Below, in pieces: positions 24,632-33,048 of a DNA stretch of 55,501 bases. The notes beneath the pieces were generated by a model, which saw only the letters and a program-made list of their open reading frames with translations, ran no database searches and was not told the origin of the DNA. Origin of the DNA: Acidimicrobiia bacterium (GTDB lineage Bacteria; Actinomycetota; Acidimicrobiia; Spongiisociales; SHLN01). The stretch spans positions 1-55,501 of the forward strand of contig JABDLU010000163.1 of NCBI GenBank assembly GCA_013002865.1, written 5' to 3'. A program made the translations under genes and the position numbers. The stretch's first letter is position 1, and each line of letters starts with the position of its first letter.

Positions 24632-25066
24632 ATGCGGCGCATCCTGGCGAGTGGACTCGGTCTCGGCCTGATCCCCGGACGGGTGCGAGGCAGCGACGCC
24701 GGAGCAGGCACCTTCGGAGCCGCGCTCGCCGTTCCCCTGGCCCTCGCGGTTGAGAGCCCCGCCGTCGAGCTGGCGCTGGTGGCTGGTGTGACCGTGCTGG
24801 GCTGGTGGGCGGCCCGGCCCTTCTCTTCGGGCGATCCGGGATGGGTCGTGATCGACGAGACCGCCGGCGCCTGGTTGGCCATGGTCGGCCTCACCGGCTG
24901 GCCACTAGTGGCCGGCTGGCTGGTCGCACGGGCGGCCGACATCACCAAACGGCCCCCGGGGGTCCGGGCCGCCGAGCGCCTTCCGGGAGCATCCGGTGTG
25001 ATGGCCGACGACCTGGTGGCAGGGCTCTACGGCCTCGCCACCGGCGTCCTTCTGACCGTCATCTGA
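24632..25066 (+). CDS. pgpA: Phosphatidylglycerophosphatase A
   Basis: Membrane phosphatase that converts phosphatidylglycerophosphate to phosphatidylglycerol; 144 residues. GSDAGAGTFGAALAVPLAL, DPGWVVIDETAGAWL and the C-terminal ITKRPPGVRAAERLPGASGV followed by MADDLVAGLY are the three conserved blocks of the PgpA family. Three or four hydrophobic segments give a membrane protein of normal family length (about 150-170). Transcribed alone on this strand with a short leader or none. Confidence 0.88.
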   Translation: MRRILASGLGLGLIPGRVRGSDAGAGTFGAALAVPLALAVESPAVELALVAGVTVLGWWAARPFSSGDPGWVVIDETAGAWLAMVGLTGWPLVAGWLVARAADITKRPPGVRAAERLPGASGVMADDLVAGLYGLATGVLLTVI

Positions 25067-25151
25067 GCGCGAAACATTTGCGCGAGCCGAATGCCGGGGA
25101 CGGATTCGGCCGGTGCTATCGTCCGCGAAGGAGTGAGGGGAAGAGATACCG

Positions 25152-26603
25152 ATGCGTAAATTGGCGGTGGTGCTGCCACTGCTGGTCCTGGGATTTTTCG
25201 CGATCCCGTTCGGCGCGGGCGCAACCGGCACCGGCAACAGCCAGACGACCCCCGACTGTCCGCTCCCCCTTGCCGCCGGAGCCTTCGTCGTCGACATCAG
25301 CACCAGCCAGCTGCTGGCGTGGGAGACCGCCCGGGCCACCGCCGGGCCGGTTCCGTTCACCCTGCCGGCCGGAAACTGGGACGTGTACCTGACCTCGTAC
25401 GACCCGCACAGCACCAAGACCCATCAGATGCAGCTCGAAGAGCAGTGGTATTTGGTCGGGGGGAACTCGGGCGGCGCCGTCTTTGCGACCCCGCCCACGC
25501 CGGACCTCCCTGAGAGCACGGACCTGCAGTCGTGGATGGTCGGCTCGATCACCACGACGGCCGCCATCGATCATGTCATCGCCGCCCACTACGCATACCC
25601 CGACGCCTTTGAGCCTCATTCGGTGGTGCCCCTGTGTGCGGGGTTCTACCCGTCGGGAACCGCTCCGACCGGGGCCGCCGCCTGCCCCTTCCCGCCGGGC
25701 CCCAACGTCGTGATCATCAGCAGCGAATTGATGCTGGCTAACGACGCCGCCCGGTCGACGGCCGGCCCGGTGGCGTTCACCCTGGCGGCCGGCACGTGGG
25801 ATGCCTACCTCGTGTCATACGACGCCCACAGCGCCAAGCCCGATCAGGTTCAGACCGACGAGCGCTGGTACTTGCAGGGCTTGAGCGGCGGCTCACCGGT
25901 GTTCGCCACCGGAGCCACCCAGGACCTGCCCGAAAACCTCGATCTCGCCATCTACGCCATTCCCGGCGTGTCCGTGCCCGCACCGATCGATCAGGTCAAA
26001 GCGATACACACCGCATTCCCCGACGATGAGCCCCATTCGGTCGCCCCGCTCTGTGCGGCATTTGTCCCCGCAGGCGGTGAGCCACCGGGCGGCGGAACCA
26101 GCGGCACCACTGTCACCACCGGCGGCGGCACAACGGGCAGCACCACCGCGACGACCGGCGGCACCAGGGGCAGCACAACGGTCACGACGGGCGGAGGGGG
26201 CACCAGCGGCACCTCCGTAACGACTGGCAGCACCACGGCGACCACGGGCGGCGGAGGCACCAGCGGGACCACCGCCACGACCGCCGGCGGGACAACCGGT
26301 AGTACGACCGCCACGACGGCCGGAGGGACGACCGGCGGTAGCAGCGCAACCACCGCGGGTACCACCGGGGGCGGCAGTGCCGGGAGCACGTCGACCACCG
26401 GTGGAACCGAGGTCAAAGGCATTACGGCCGGAACCGAGGCCCAGTCGCTCCAGCAGCTCCCCCTCACCGGGGTCGAGCTCGAGACCGCGTTCCTCGCCAT
26501 CGTCGCCTTGATGTGCGGCGTGGTGCTCGTCCGCCGGGCCCGTGATTGGCAATCTCGCCTCGACCGCCGGGCGGCCCGGGTTTGGAGACGTCCGCTCTCC
26601 TGA
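25152..26603 (+). CDS. Secreted protein with duplicated domain and LPLTG wall-sorting signal
   Basis: A 483-residue exported protein. A signal peptide (residues 1-24) is followed by two copies of a domain of about 125 residues. Both have a Cys-Pro start, a variant of RSTAGPVAFTLAAGTWDAYL, a SYDAHSAKPDQVQ-type segment, an ERWYLQG-type strand, a DLPENLDL-type turn and a PHSVAPLCA end, so each may hold a disulfide. A long Thr/Gly/Ser low-complexity stalk (about 320-415) leads to LPLTG at 436-440, a hydrophobic helix and an Arg-rich tail, the class of signal cut by sortase. The function of the repeated domain is not recognised. A TATCGT element lies upstream near 25114. Confidence 0.75.
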   Translation: MRKLAVVLPLLVLGFFAIPFGAGATGTGNSQTTPDCPLPLAAGAFVVDISTSQLLAWETARATAGPVPFTLPAGNWDVYLTSYDPHSTKTHQMQLEEQWYLVGGNSGGAVFATPPTPDLPESTDLQSWMVGSITTTAAIDHVIAAHYAYPDAFEPHSVVPLCAGFYPSGTAPTGAAACPFPPGPNVVIISSELMLANDAARSTAGPVAFTLAAGTWDAYLVSYDAHSAKPDQVQTDERWYLQGLSGGSPVFATGATQDLPENLDLAIYAIPGVSVPAPIDQVKAIHTAFPDDEPHSVAPLCAAFVPAGGEPPGGGTSGTTVTTGGGTTGSTTATTGGTRGSTTVTTGGGGTSGTSVTTGSTTATTGGGGTSGTTATTAGGTTGSTTATTAGGTTGGSSATTAGTTGGGSAGSTSTTGGTEVKGITAGTEAQSLQQLPLTGVELETAFLAIVALMCGVVLVRRARDWQSRLDRRAARVWRRPLS

Positions 26604-26651
26604 CCGGGCGCACTAGCGTCAAGGGTGACGGCCCCAATCCAAGGAGAGGCA

Positions 26652-27095
26652 ATGGAACCCTGGTCTCCCAACGTGATCGTGGCGGCCACCGACGGCTCCG
26701 ACCAGAGCCTGCGAGCGGCCAACGCGGCAGCAGCCCTGGCACGAACCAACGACGCCCAACTGTTCATCGTGACCGTCGTGCGGCCACCGGAGGGATGGTG
26801 GGGCATCGTCGGGGCACCACCACCGGCCGAGTCGCTCGGAAATGCCCTCGCCGACGCCCAGCGAGTCGTGCTCGAAAAGACGGTACAGGCGGTCGACCTG
26901 GCCGGTGTGAGGTACGAGACGATCGAGGAGGTGGGTGACCCGGCCAACCAGCTGGCCGCCTTCGCCGAATCTCGCAATGCCGATCTGCTGGTCATCGGCC
27001 AGCGCGGAGCCGGGCTGGTCGAGCGCATCATGGTCGGATCGGTGGCGGATCGGCTGCTGCACATCGCCAAGACGCCGGTGCTCGTCGTCCCCTAG
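26652..27095 (+). CDS. Universal stress protein (UspA family)
   Basis: A 147-residue UspA-type ATP-binding protein. VIVAATDGSDQSLRAA is the first strand-helix; GQRGAGLVERIMVGSVADRL fits the ATP-binding G-x2-G-x9-G-S/T pattern; the C-terminal strand is TPVLVVP. The frame is open from 26625, but the ATG at 26652 has AAGGAG at 26639-26644 and gives the family N-terminus. A TAGCGT -10 element lies at 26614-26619. The stop codon directly adjoins the serA ATG, so it may be the first gene of the serine operon. Confidence 0.9.
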   Translation: MEPWSPNVIVAATDGSDQSLRAANAAAALARTNDAQLFIVTVVRPPEGWWGIVGAPPPAESLGNALADAQRVVLEKTVQAVDLAGVRYETIEEVGDPANQLAAFAESRNADLLVIGQRGAGLVERIMVGSVADRLLHIAKTPVLVVP

Positions 27096-28295
27096 ATGCG
27101 GATCCTCGTCGCAGACAAGTTCCCGGAGCCGGGGCTACAGCAGCTGCGGGACGGCGGTCACACCGTTGAGTTCCAACCCGACCTCAGCGGCGAAACGCTG
27201 CCCGGTGCGGTGGCGGGACACGAAGTTCTGGTCGTGCGTTCGACCGAGGTCGACGCCGCAGTCATCGATGCGGCTACCGACCTGGCCCTGATCGTGCGAG
27301 CCGGAGCCGGCACCAACACAATCGACAAGAAAGCTGCCGCCGCCCGCGCCATCCATGTCTCAAACGTGCCGGGCCGCAACGCCGTTGCGGTTGCCGAGCT
27401 CACCCTCGGTCTGATCCTGGCGATCGACCGGCGCATCGCCGACAACGTCCGGGACCTGCGGGCCGGCGCATGGGACAAGAAGACCTATAGCCAGGGCCGG
27501 GGGTTGATGGGCCGCCGTCTCGGCATCGTCGGCATCGGATCGATCGGGCTGGCGGTTGCCTCGCGAGCGGCCGCGTTCGGGCTGCATCTGCACGGCATCG
27601 CCAAACCGCGCCGCGCCGAGGTCGAAGAGCGCCTCGACGAGCTCGAGTTCACGATGCACCAATCCGTGGCCGACCTGGCGGCCGCCGTCGACATCCTCAG
27701 CTTCCATGTGCCGGCCACCGCCGAGACCCGCCGCCTCCTCGACCGCGACCTCCTCGAGCGTCTCAAGCCGGGGGCGGTCATCATCAACACCTCGCGCGCT
27801 GACGTCGTGGACGAGGCCGCTCTACTCGAAGTCATCGACCAGAAGGAGTTATGGGTGGGGGCGGACGTGTTCGACGATGAGCCGGCGGCAGGTCAGGGCG
27901 AGATCACCTCGGTGCTCGCCGGCCATCCCCGGGTGTATGGCACGCATCACATCGGAGCCTCGACCGAACAAGCCCAGGACGCCGTGGCGGTCGGAACGCT
28001 CGATGTGATCGAGGCCTTCGCAGCGGGGACGGTCATCAACTGCGTCAATCTGCAGCCCCGGGTCCCGGACACCACCAGCATCACGGTCCGGCATCGCGAC
28101 GAAGTCGGCGTGCTCGCCGGCGTGCTCACCCTCATTCGCGACGCCGGGATCAACGTCGAGCACATGAACAACCTGGTGTTCGACGGGGCGACGGCAGCCA
28201 GCGCCACCCTCGACCTGAAGGGGGCCGTCACCGAATCACTGATGGACCGACTGCGGGAGCTCCCCGCGGTCATCCATGCCCGGGTGAATACATGA
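27096..28295 (+). CDS. serA: D-3-phosphoglycerate dehydrogenase, short form
   Basis: First enzyme of serine biosynthesis: oxidises 3-phosphoglycerate with NAD+. 399 residues: a substrate domain with LIVRAGAGTNTIDKKAA, a NAD domain with GIVGIGSIG, the catalytic Arg (NTSRADVVDEAAL), Glu (DDEPAAGQ) and His (THHIGASTEQAQ), and a C-terminal ACT domain (about 325-399). It lacks the ASB domain of the long mycobacterial SerA. The serC gene overlaps its end by ATGA, confirming the pathway. Confidence 0.92.
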   Translation: MRILVADKFPEPGLQQLRDGGHTVEFQPDLSGETLPGAVAGHEVLVVRSTEVDAAVIDAATDLALIVRAGAGTNTIDKKAAAARAIHVSNVPGRNAVAVAELTLGLILAIDRRIADNVRDLRAGAWDKKTYSQGRGLMGRRLGIVGIGSIGLAVASRAAAFGLHLHGIAKPRRAEVEERLDELEFTMHQSVADLAAAVDILSFHVPATAETRRLLDRDLLERLKPGAVIINTSRADVVDEAALLEVIDQKELWVGADVFDDEPAAGQGEITSVLAGHPRVYGTHHIGASTEQAQDAVAVGTLDVIEAFAAGTVINCVNLQPRVPDTTSITVRHRDEVGVLAGVLTLIRDAGINVEHMNNLVFDGATAASATLDLKGAVTESLMDRLRELPAVIHARVNT

Positions 28296-29359
28296 GGGCC
28301 GTCAACTTCTGCGCAGGGCCCTGCACGCTCCCGCTCCCCGCCCTCCAGGAAGCCCAGGCCGAGTTCGTCGACTTCAAGGACAGCGGCATGTCGCTCATCG
28401 AGATGAGCCACCGGTCCCCCGAGTACGAAGCCGTTCATACCGACGCCATCGACCGGCTGCGGCGGCTGCTGTCGGTCCCCGACGAGTTCGAGGTGCTCTT
28501 GCTGCAAGGCGGCGCCAGCCTGCAGTTCGCCATGGTTCCGCTCAACCTCCTGGAGGGCGAAACGCCCGCCGGATACGTCGTGTCAGGATCCTGGGGCAAG
28601 AAGGCGCTCGCCGACGCAACCCATCACGGCGGCGCCTATGCGGCCTGGGACGGAGCGAGCCACTCATTCACGAGGATGCCGGCGTCTGATGAAATCGACG
28701 TGTGGCCGGGCTCCCGCTATCTCCACGTGACCTCGAACGAGACCATCCACGGTGTCCGGATGGTGGAGTGGCCCGACACCGACGTCCCGCTCGTCGGCGA
28801 CATGTCGTCTGACTACATGTCCCGCCCCATCCCGTGGGAGCGCTTCGACGTCGTGTACGGCGGCGCCCAGAAGAACCTCGGCCCGGCCGGCCTCACCGTG
28901 GTGTTCGTGCGGCGAGCGACACTCGAGGGAACCCGCCGGGACCTGGCGGCCTATCTGCGGTGGGACATCCACGCCGACAAGAACTCCCTCTACAACACCC
29001 CTCCCGTGTTCGCTATCTACATGATGGGCAAGGTGCTCGCCTGGGTGGAAAGCGAAGGCGGCCTGCCCGCCATGGAAAACGCAGCTCGGGCGAGAGCCGA
29101 CCGCATCTTCCGGGTAATCGACGAGAGCGACGGGTACTACCGGAGCCCGGTCGACCCGGCCAGCCGATCCCTGATGAATGTCGTCTTCCGGCTGCCCGAC
29201 GAGGACAGCGAGGCCCGATTCCTCACCGAAGCCGAGCAGCGCGGCTTTCTCAACCTCAAGGGCCATCGCTCGGTCGGCGGGATCCGGGCCAGCATGTACA
29301 ACGCCATGCCGATGTCGGGGGTGGAAGCGCTCGCTTCCTTCATGGACAGTTTTCGGTGA
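28292..29359 (+). CDS. serC: Phosphoserine aminotransferase
   Basis: PLP enzyme (class V fold) of 355 residues that converts 3-phosphohydroxypyruvate and glutamate to phosphoserine and 2-oxoglutarate. NFCAGPCTLPLPAL at the N-terminus, LLQGGASLQFAMVPLNLL, GGAQKNLGPAGLTVV with the PLP lysine, and the C-terminal LKGHRSVGGIRASMYNAMP are diagnostic. Overlaps serA (ATGA) and the DUF1015 gene (GTGA). No serB is present in the window. Confidence 0.95.
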   Translation: MRAVNFCAGPCTLPLPALQEAQAEFVDFKDSGMSLIEMSHRSPEYEAVHTDAIDRLRRLLSVPDEFEVLLLQGGASLQFAMVPLNLLEGETPAGYVVSGSWGKKALADATHHGGAYAAWDGASHSFTRMPASDEIDVWPGSRYLHVTSNETIHGVRMVEWPDTDVPLVGDMSSDYMSRPIPWERFDVVYGGAQKNLGPAGLTVVFVRRATLEGTRRDLAAYLRWDIHADKNSLYNTPPVFAIYMMGKVLAWVESEGGLPAMENAARARADRIFRVIDESDGYYRSPVDPASRSLMNVVFRLPDEDSEARFLTEAEQRGFLNLKGHRSVGGIRASMYNAMPMSGVEALASFMDSFR

Positions 29360-30519
29360 TCCGGGCTCTCCACGGCTTCGTGGTCGATCCGGCGATGGCC
29401 GACCGGGTGGTCGCCCCCGTCGCCGAAAAGCTGTCGGGCGACGACCGGACCCGCATCCTCAGCGAGAACCCCGACAACAGCCTCCGCCTGCTGGCCGAAA
29501 CCCCGGCCGATCGGGCCGATGCCCGGGCCTATCTGGACCGGGTCATCCAGGACGGGACGTATCACCCCACCGAGGGCTGGTGGGCGTACCGGATCACCGA
29601 CGGAGATCACCGCCAGACCGGCGTCATCGCCGAAGTAGCCGTCGAGGCCTACGAATCCAATCGCATCCGGCGTCACGAGAACACCGTCGCCGAGGTGGCC
29701 ACCCATGTTGCCGACACGCTCGAGCAGGTCAGAGGATCATCCCACCCGGTATCGCTGCTGTATCGGCGGCTGCCGGCCGTCGAGGAGATCATCGGTCCGG
29801 CCACAGTGCAAGCACCGGCCATCCGGGTCGAGCGCGGCAGCCGCATTCAGGAGGCCTGGCCGCTGCCGGACTCCGCCGCTCTTCAAGAGGCGCTCGAGTC
29901 GATCCCGACGCTGTACATCGCCGACGGCCATCACCGCACATCGGGAGCGGCCGCACTGGCGAGCCGACGGGGTGCGTCCGCCCCCGACCACGCCGCCTAT
30001 TTCCTGGCGGCGCTCTTTCCCGCCGACCAGATGCGCACGCTGAGCTACCACCGGTGTCTGCACCTGCCAGACCACTCGCCAGGCGAGATCCTCGCTGTGA
30101 TCGCACGCCACTTCACGCTGGAGCCGATTCCCCTGCCGCCCGGGCCTCACGGTGTTCCCGATCCGGGGCACGTGTGGGTCCACGGCGACGGTTCGTGGTA
30201 CGACCTGGAGCTGGCGCACGGCCCCGACGCCGGACCCACCGCCGGGCTCGATCCCTCCCGGCTCCAATATCAGATCCTGGGCCCGATCTGCGATGTGGCC
30301 GATCCCCGGACCGACCCACGCCTCAACTACATCCCCGGCACGGTCCCGTTCGCCGAGTTGGCCGGACGGTGCAGCGAGCAGTCGGGGATCACCTTTGTGA
30401 CGCGACCGCCGACGGTCGACGATGTCATCGCGGTGTCGGACGCTGGTGGGGTGATGCCACCGAAGTCAACCTGGTTCACTCCGAAACTGGGAGCCGGGAT
30501 CTTCTTGCGAGTCCTCTAA
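29356..30519 (+). CDS. DUF1015 family protein
   Basis: About 387 residues. The frame is open further upstream, but the GTG at 29356 overlapping the serC stop is preferred and gives the family start IRALHGFVVDPAMADRVVAP. Conserved blocks are YRITDGDHRQTGVIAEVAVE, RRHENT (RHE motif), LYIADGHHRTSGAAAL, and LNYIPGT near the C-terminus. DUF1015 genes are often found next to serA/serC in bacteria, which suggests a link to serine metabolism, but no activity is established. It shares CTAA with the stop of the convergent pepN gene. Confidence 0.85.
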   Translation: MIRALHGFVVDPAMADRVVAPVAEKLSGDDRTRILSENPDNSLRLLAETPADRADARAYLDRVIQDGTYHPTEGWWAYRITDGDHRQTGVIAEVAVEAYESNRIRRHENTVAEVATHVADTLEQVRGSSHPVSLLYRRLPAVEEIIGPATVQAPAIRVERGSRIQEAWPLPDSAALQEALESIPTLYIADGHHRTSGAAALASRRGASAPDHAAYFLAALFPADQMRTLSYHRCLHLPDHSPGEILAVIARHFTLEPIPLPPGPHGVPDPGHVWVHGDGSWYDLELAHGPDAGPTAGLDPSRLQYQILGPICDVADPRTDPRLNYIPGTVPFAELAGRCSEQSGITFVTRPPTVDDVIAVSDAGGVMPPKSTWFTPKLGAGIFLRVL

Positions 30520-33044
30520 CCGGCCGCAAACGCCCGGACTGAGATGGCGCGTTCCAGCCGGTCGATCGCCTCGGTGAGGAGCCGGACCAGCGGTGGCGGG
30601 CCCTCGACGGCAGCCAGCGTTGTGCGAGCCAGGCGCAGCGCTTCCTCATCCACCCGATAGGTGGGGTAGAACGAGCGGAAATAGGCACCGGCGGCCTCGT
30701 GCTCGCGGGTGTCGAACACTTCGGCGAGACCGGTGAAGAACGGCTCGACGAAGGGGGCGAGCAGGTCGGCCTGATTCGGCCAGTTGAAGCCCGCCATGGC
30801 GGCCCGGTCGAGCTGCAATGACCCGTACCCGTCTCCGTGAATGCGGCCCCAGGCCCGCTCCTTGGCGTCCGGCTCGGGGACGGCCGTCTCGATGGTGACC
30901 AGCGACCGCTTGCCCCGGTCACTCTCGTCGCGCTGCGCCTCACCGGCGGCCCGCCGCTCGGCGGCTTCCATGCCCGAGGCGGTAAAGCGAATGGCCAGCG
31001 CCCAGCGCATGTCCTGGTCGATGGCCAGACCGTCGGGTGGGTCATCGATGAGGGCGGCGGACTGCGCCAGATCCTGAGGTGTCTCCGCCACCCGCACGAG
31101 CGCCCGCACCCAGTGGACCCGCGGGTCACCGGGTGGAGCCAGATGAGAAGCCTGGATGGCCGTCGCCACGAACCGGCTGCTTTCCGCGACACGGTCCGGT
31201 TCCGGCACGTACCGGTGGATGGCCGAGGTGGCCGTGCCCGTGATGATCTTGATGATGTGGGTGTTGGCCTCGTTGAGCAGCTTGGACTCGACGAGCTTGA
31301 GGTAATCGAGCGACGAGAACTGCTGATCGCGCACCATCTGCCACAGCGAGGTCCACAGCTGCTGGCGAAGCAGCGGGTCGGTGATCTCCTCCAGGCGGGT
31401 CTCTGCGAACTGGAGGGAAGACGGGTCGAGAGTGACCTTGGCGTAGGTGTGATCGTTGTGATTGGGATAGACCAGGAGCGGCGTCGGCGAGCCGACGACA
31501 CCTTCGACCGGCACCGGGCCTTCCTCCACCGACAGGCGGTGGGACTCTATGGCCACCATGCCGCCTCTGTCGCGCACCACGGCCACATCCACCATGTGCG
31601 GCCGGACGGTGTCGTCGCCCGGCGGGCCGGTACGAACCAGCTCCATTGAGTCGATCATCCCGCCTGAGGCTTCCCACCGGACCGCCAGCGTGTCGAGCGA
31701 CGGAGCCTCCAACCAGGCGTTCGACCAGGCATGCAAATCGGTGCCCGAGCCCTCTGCCACCGCCGTGAGAAGATCGCTCAGGGTTGCGTTGCCAAATGCG
31801 AAGCGCTCGAAATAGCTTTGTACACCAGCGCGAAACACATCCTCGCCCACCGCGGCGACGAGCTGCTTGAGCGCCGAGGCGCCCTTGCCATAGGTGATGC
31901 CGTCGAAGTTCAAGAACGTCTCGTCGGTACTGGGGATGTCGTCGGCCACCCGGTGGGTGGTCGGCAACTGGTCCTCTTCCATCGCCCACAGCTTCATGTC
32001 GGCTTGAAAGTCCTGCCAGCCGTCGGAGAACTCGGTCGCCCGCTCCAGTCCGAGGTAGGCCATGTACGTCGCGAAGCTCTCGTTGAGCCACACATCGTTC
32101 CACCACCGCATGGTGACGAGATCGCCGAACCACTGGTGGGCCAGCTCGTGGAGGAATACCTCGGCCCGCCCCAACCGCTGCGTCTCGGTAGGAGGATCCC
32201 GGAACAGATAGCGATCGGAGTAGGTCACGTTGGCGACGTTCTCCATCCCGCCCCAGTTGAACTCGGGCACGAAGATCTGGTCATACTTCGTGAACGGATA
32301 TGGGTGCCCGAAGAAGTCGGCGAAGAAGTCGATCCCGGCGGTGGTAAAACTGAAGAGCTCGTCGGCGTCGAGATGCTCGACGAACGATGCCCGGCAGTAC
32401 AGGCCGAGCGGGATCCCGCGATGTTCCGCTACAACCGACTCATAGGGGCCTGCCACCACCGACAGCAGGTACGTGCTGAACGGCGCCGTTTGCTCGTAGA
32501 CCCGGCGAACCCTGCCATCGGCCTCCGACTCTTCCCCGACGATGCGGGAGGCAGACAGAACCACCCAGGCGGCGGGGGCGGTGATCGCCACGGCATAGGT
32601 GGCTTTCAGGTCCGGCTGGTCGAAGCACGGGAACATGCGGTGGGCGGCGAAGGGCTCGAACTGCGTGTAGAGATACTCGGCGTCGTCCTCGGGATCGATG
32701 AACTGGTGGAAGCCCTCCCCCGAATGGTCATAGGTGTTCTCGTACACGACCCGGACCTCATTGGCCTGGTCGAGCCATTCCGGCTGCAGCGCCAGCCGGT
32801 TGTCGTGCCAGCGGGGCTCGCGGTCGATGCCGTTGATGCTGAGCCGCTCGATCACCGACCCGGTGAAGTCCAAAAAGGTCGGCTCCTCGCCGGCAAAGGC
32901 GAACCGGATGGTGCAGTCACCCCGATAGGTCTTCGAACCGGCCTCCAGATCCAGGTGGAGGTCGTAGCTCACCGCCGAAACCTGCCCGGCCCGGCGTTCG
33001 GCCTCTGCCTGGGTGAGCCGGTCCCGCTGGAGCGCTACGTCCAT
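30516..33044 (-). CDS. pepN: Aminopeptidase N (M1 family)
   Basis: An 842-residue zinc aminopeptidase that removes N-terminal residues from peptides in the cytoplasm. WGGMENVANVTYSD is the exopeptidase GAMEN-type motif (GGMEN here), HELAHQWFGDLVT is the zinc HExxH motif with the third ligand Glu in NESFATYMA. The N-terminal beta domain (VSAVSYDLHLDLEAGSKTYR) and the long C-terminal helical domain are complete. Length fits the actinobacterial PepN (about 850). It begins 4 bases after gatB ends, so it may belong to the gatCAB transcript. Confidence 0.95.
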   Translation of the reverse strand: MDVALQRDRLTQAEAERRAGQVSAVSYDLHLDLEAGSKTYRGDCTIRFAFAGEEPTFLDFTGSVIERLSINGIDREPRWHDNRLALQPEWLDQANEVRVVYENTYDHSGEGFHQFIDPEDDAEYLYTQFEPFAAHRMFPCFDQPDLKATYAVAITAPAAWVVLSASRIVGEESEADGRVRRVYEQTAPFSTYLLSVVAGPYESVVAEHRGIPLGLYCRASFVEHLDADELFSFTTAGIDFFADFFGHPYPFTKYDQIFVPEFNWGGMENVANVTYSDRYLFRDPPTETQRLGRAEVFLHELAHQWFGDLVTMRWWNDVWLNESFATYMAYLGLERATEFSDGWQDFQADMKLWAMEEDQLPTTHRVADDIPSTDETFLNFDGITYGKGASALKQLVAAVGEDVFRAGVQSYFERFAFGNATLSDLLTAVAEGSGTDLHAWSNAWLEAPSLDTLAVRWEASGGMIDSMELVRTGPPGDDTVRPHMVDVAVVRDRGGMVAIESHRLSVEEGPVPVEGVVGSPTPLLVYPNHNDHTYAKVTLDPSSLQFAETRLEEITDPLLRQQLWTSLWQMVRDQQFSSLDYLKLVESKLLNEANTHIIKIITGTATSAIHRYVPEPDRVAESSRFVATAIQASHLAPPGDPRVHWVRALVRVAETPQDLAQSAALIDDPPDGLAIDQDMRWALAIRFTASGMEAAERRAAGEAQRDESDRGKRSLVTIETAVPEPDAKERAWGRIHGDGYGSLQLDRAAMAGFNWPNQADLLAPFVEPFFTGLAEVFDTREHEAAGAYFRSFYPTYRVDEEALRLARTTLAAVEGPPPLVRLLTEAIDRLERAISVRAFAAG

Positions 33045-33048
33045 GGCG

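Noticed and set aside
26080-26420. Repeat-rich DNA in the secreted protein gene as an independent repeat element
   Set aside because: It stays in frame and encodes a Thr/Gly/Ser stalk, so it is explained by protein composition.
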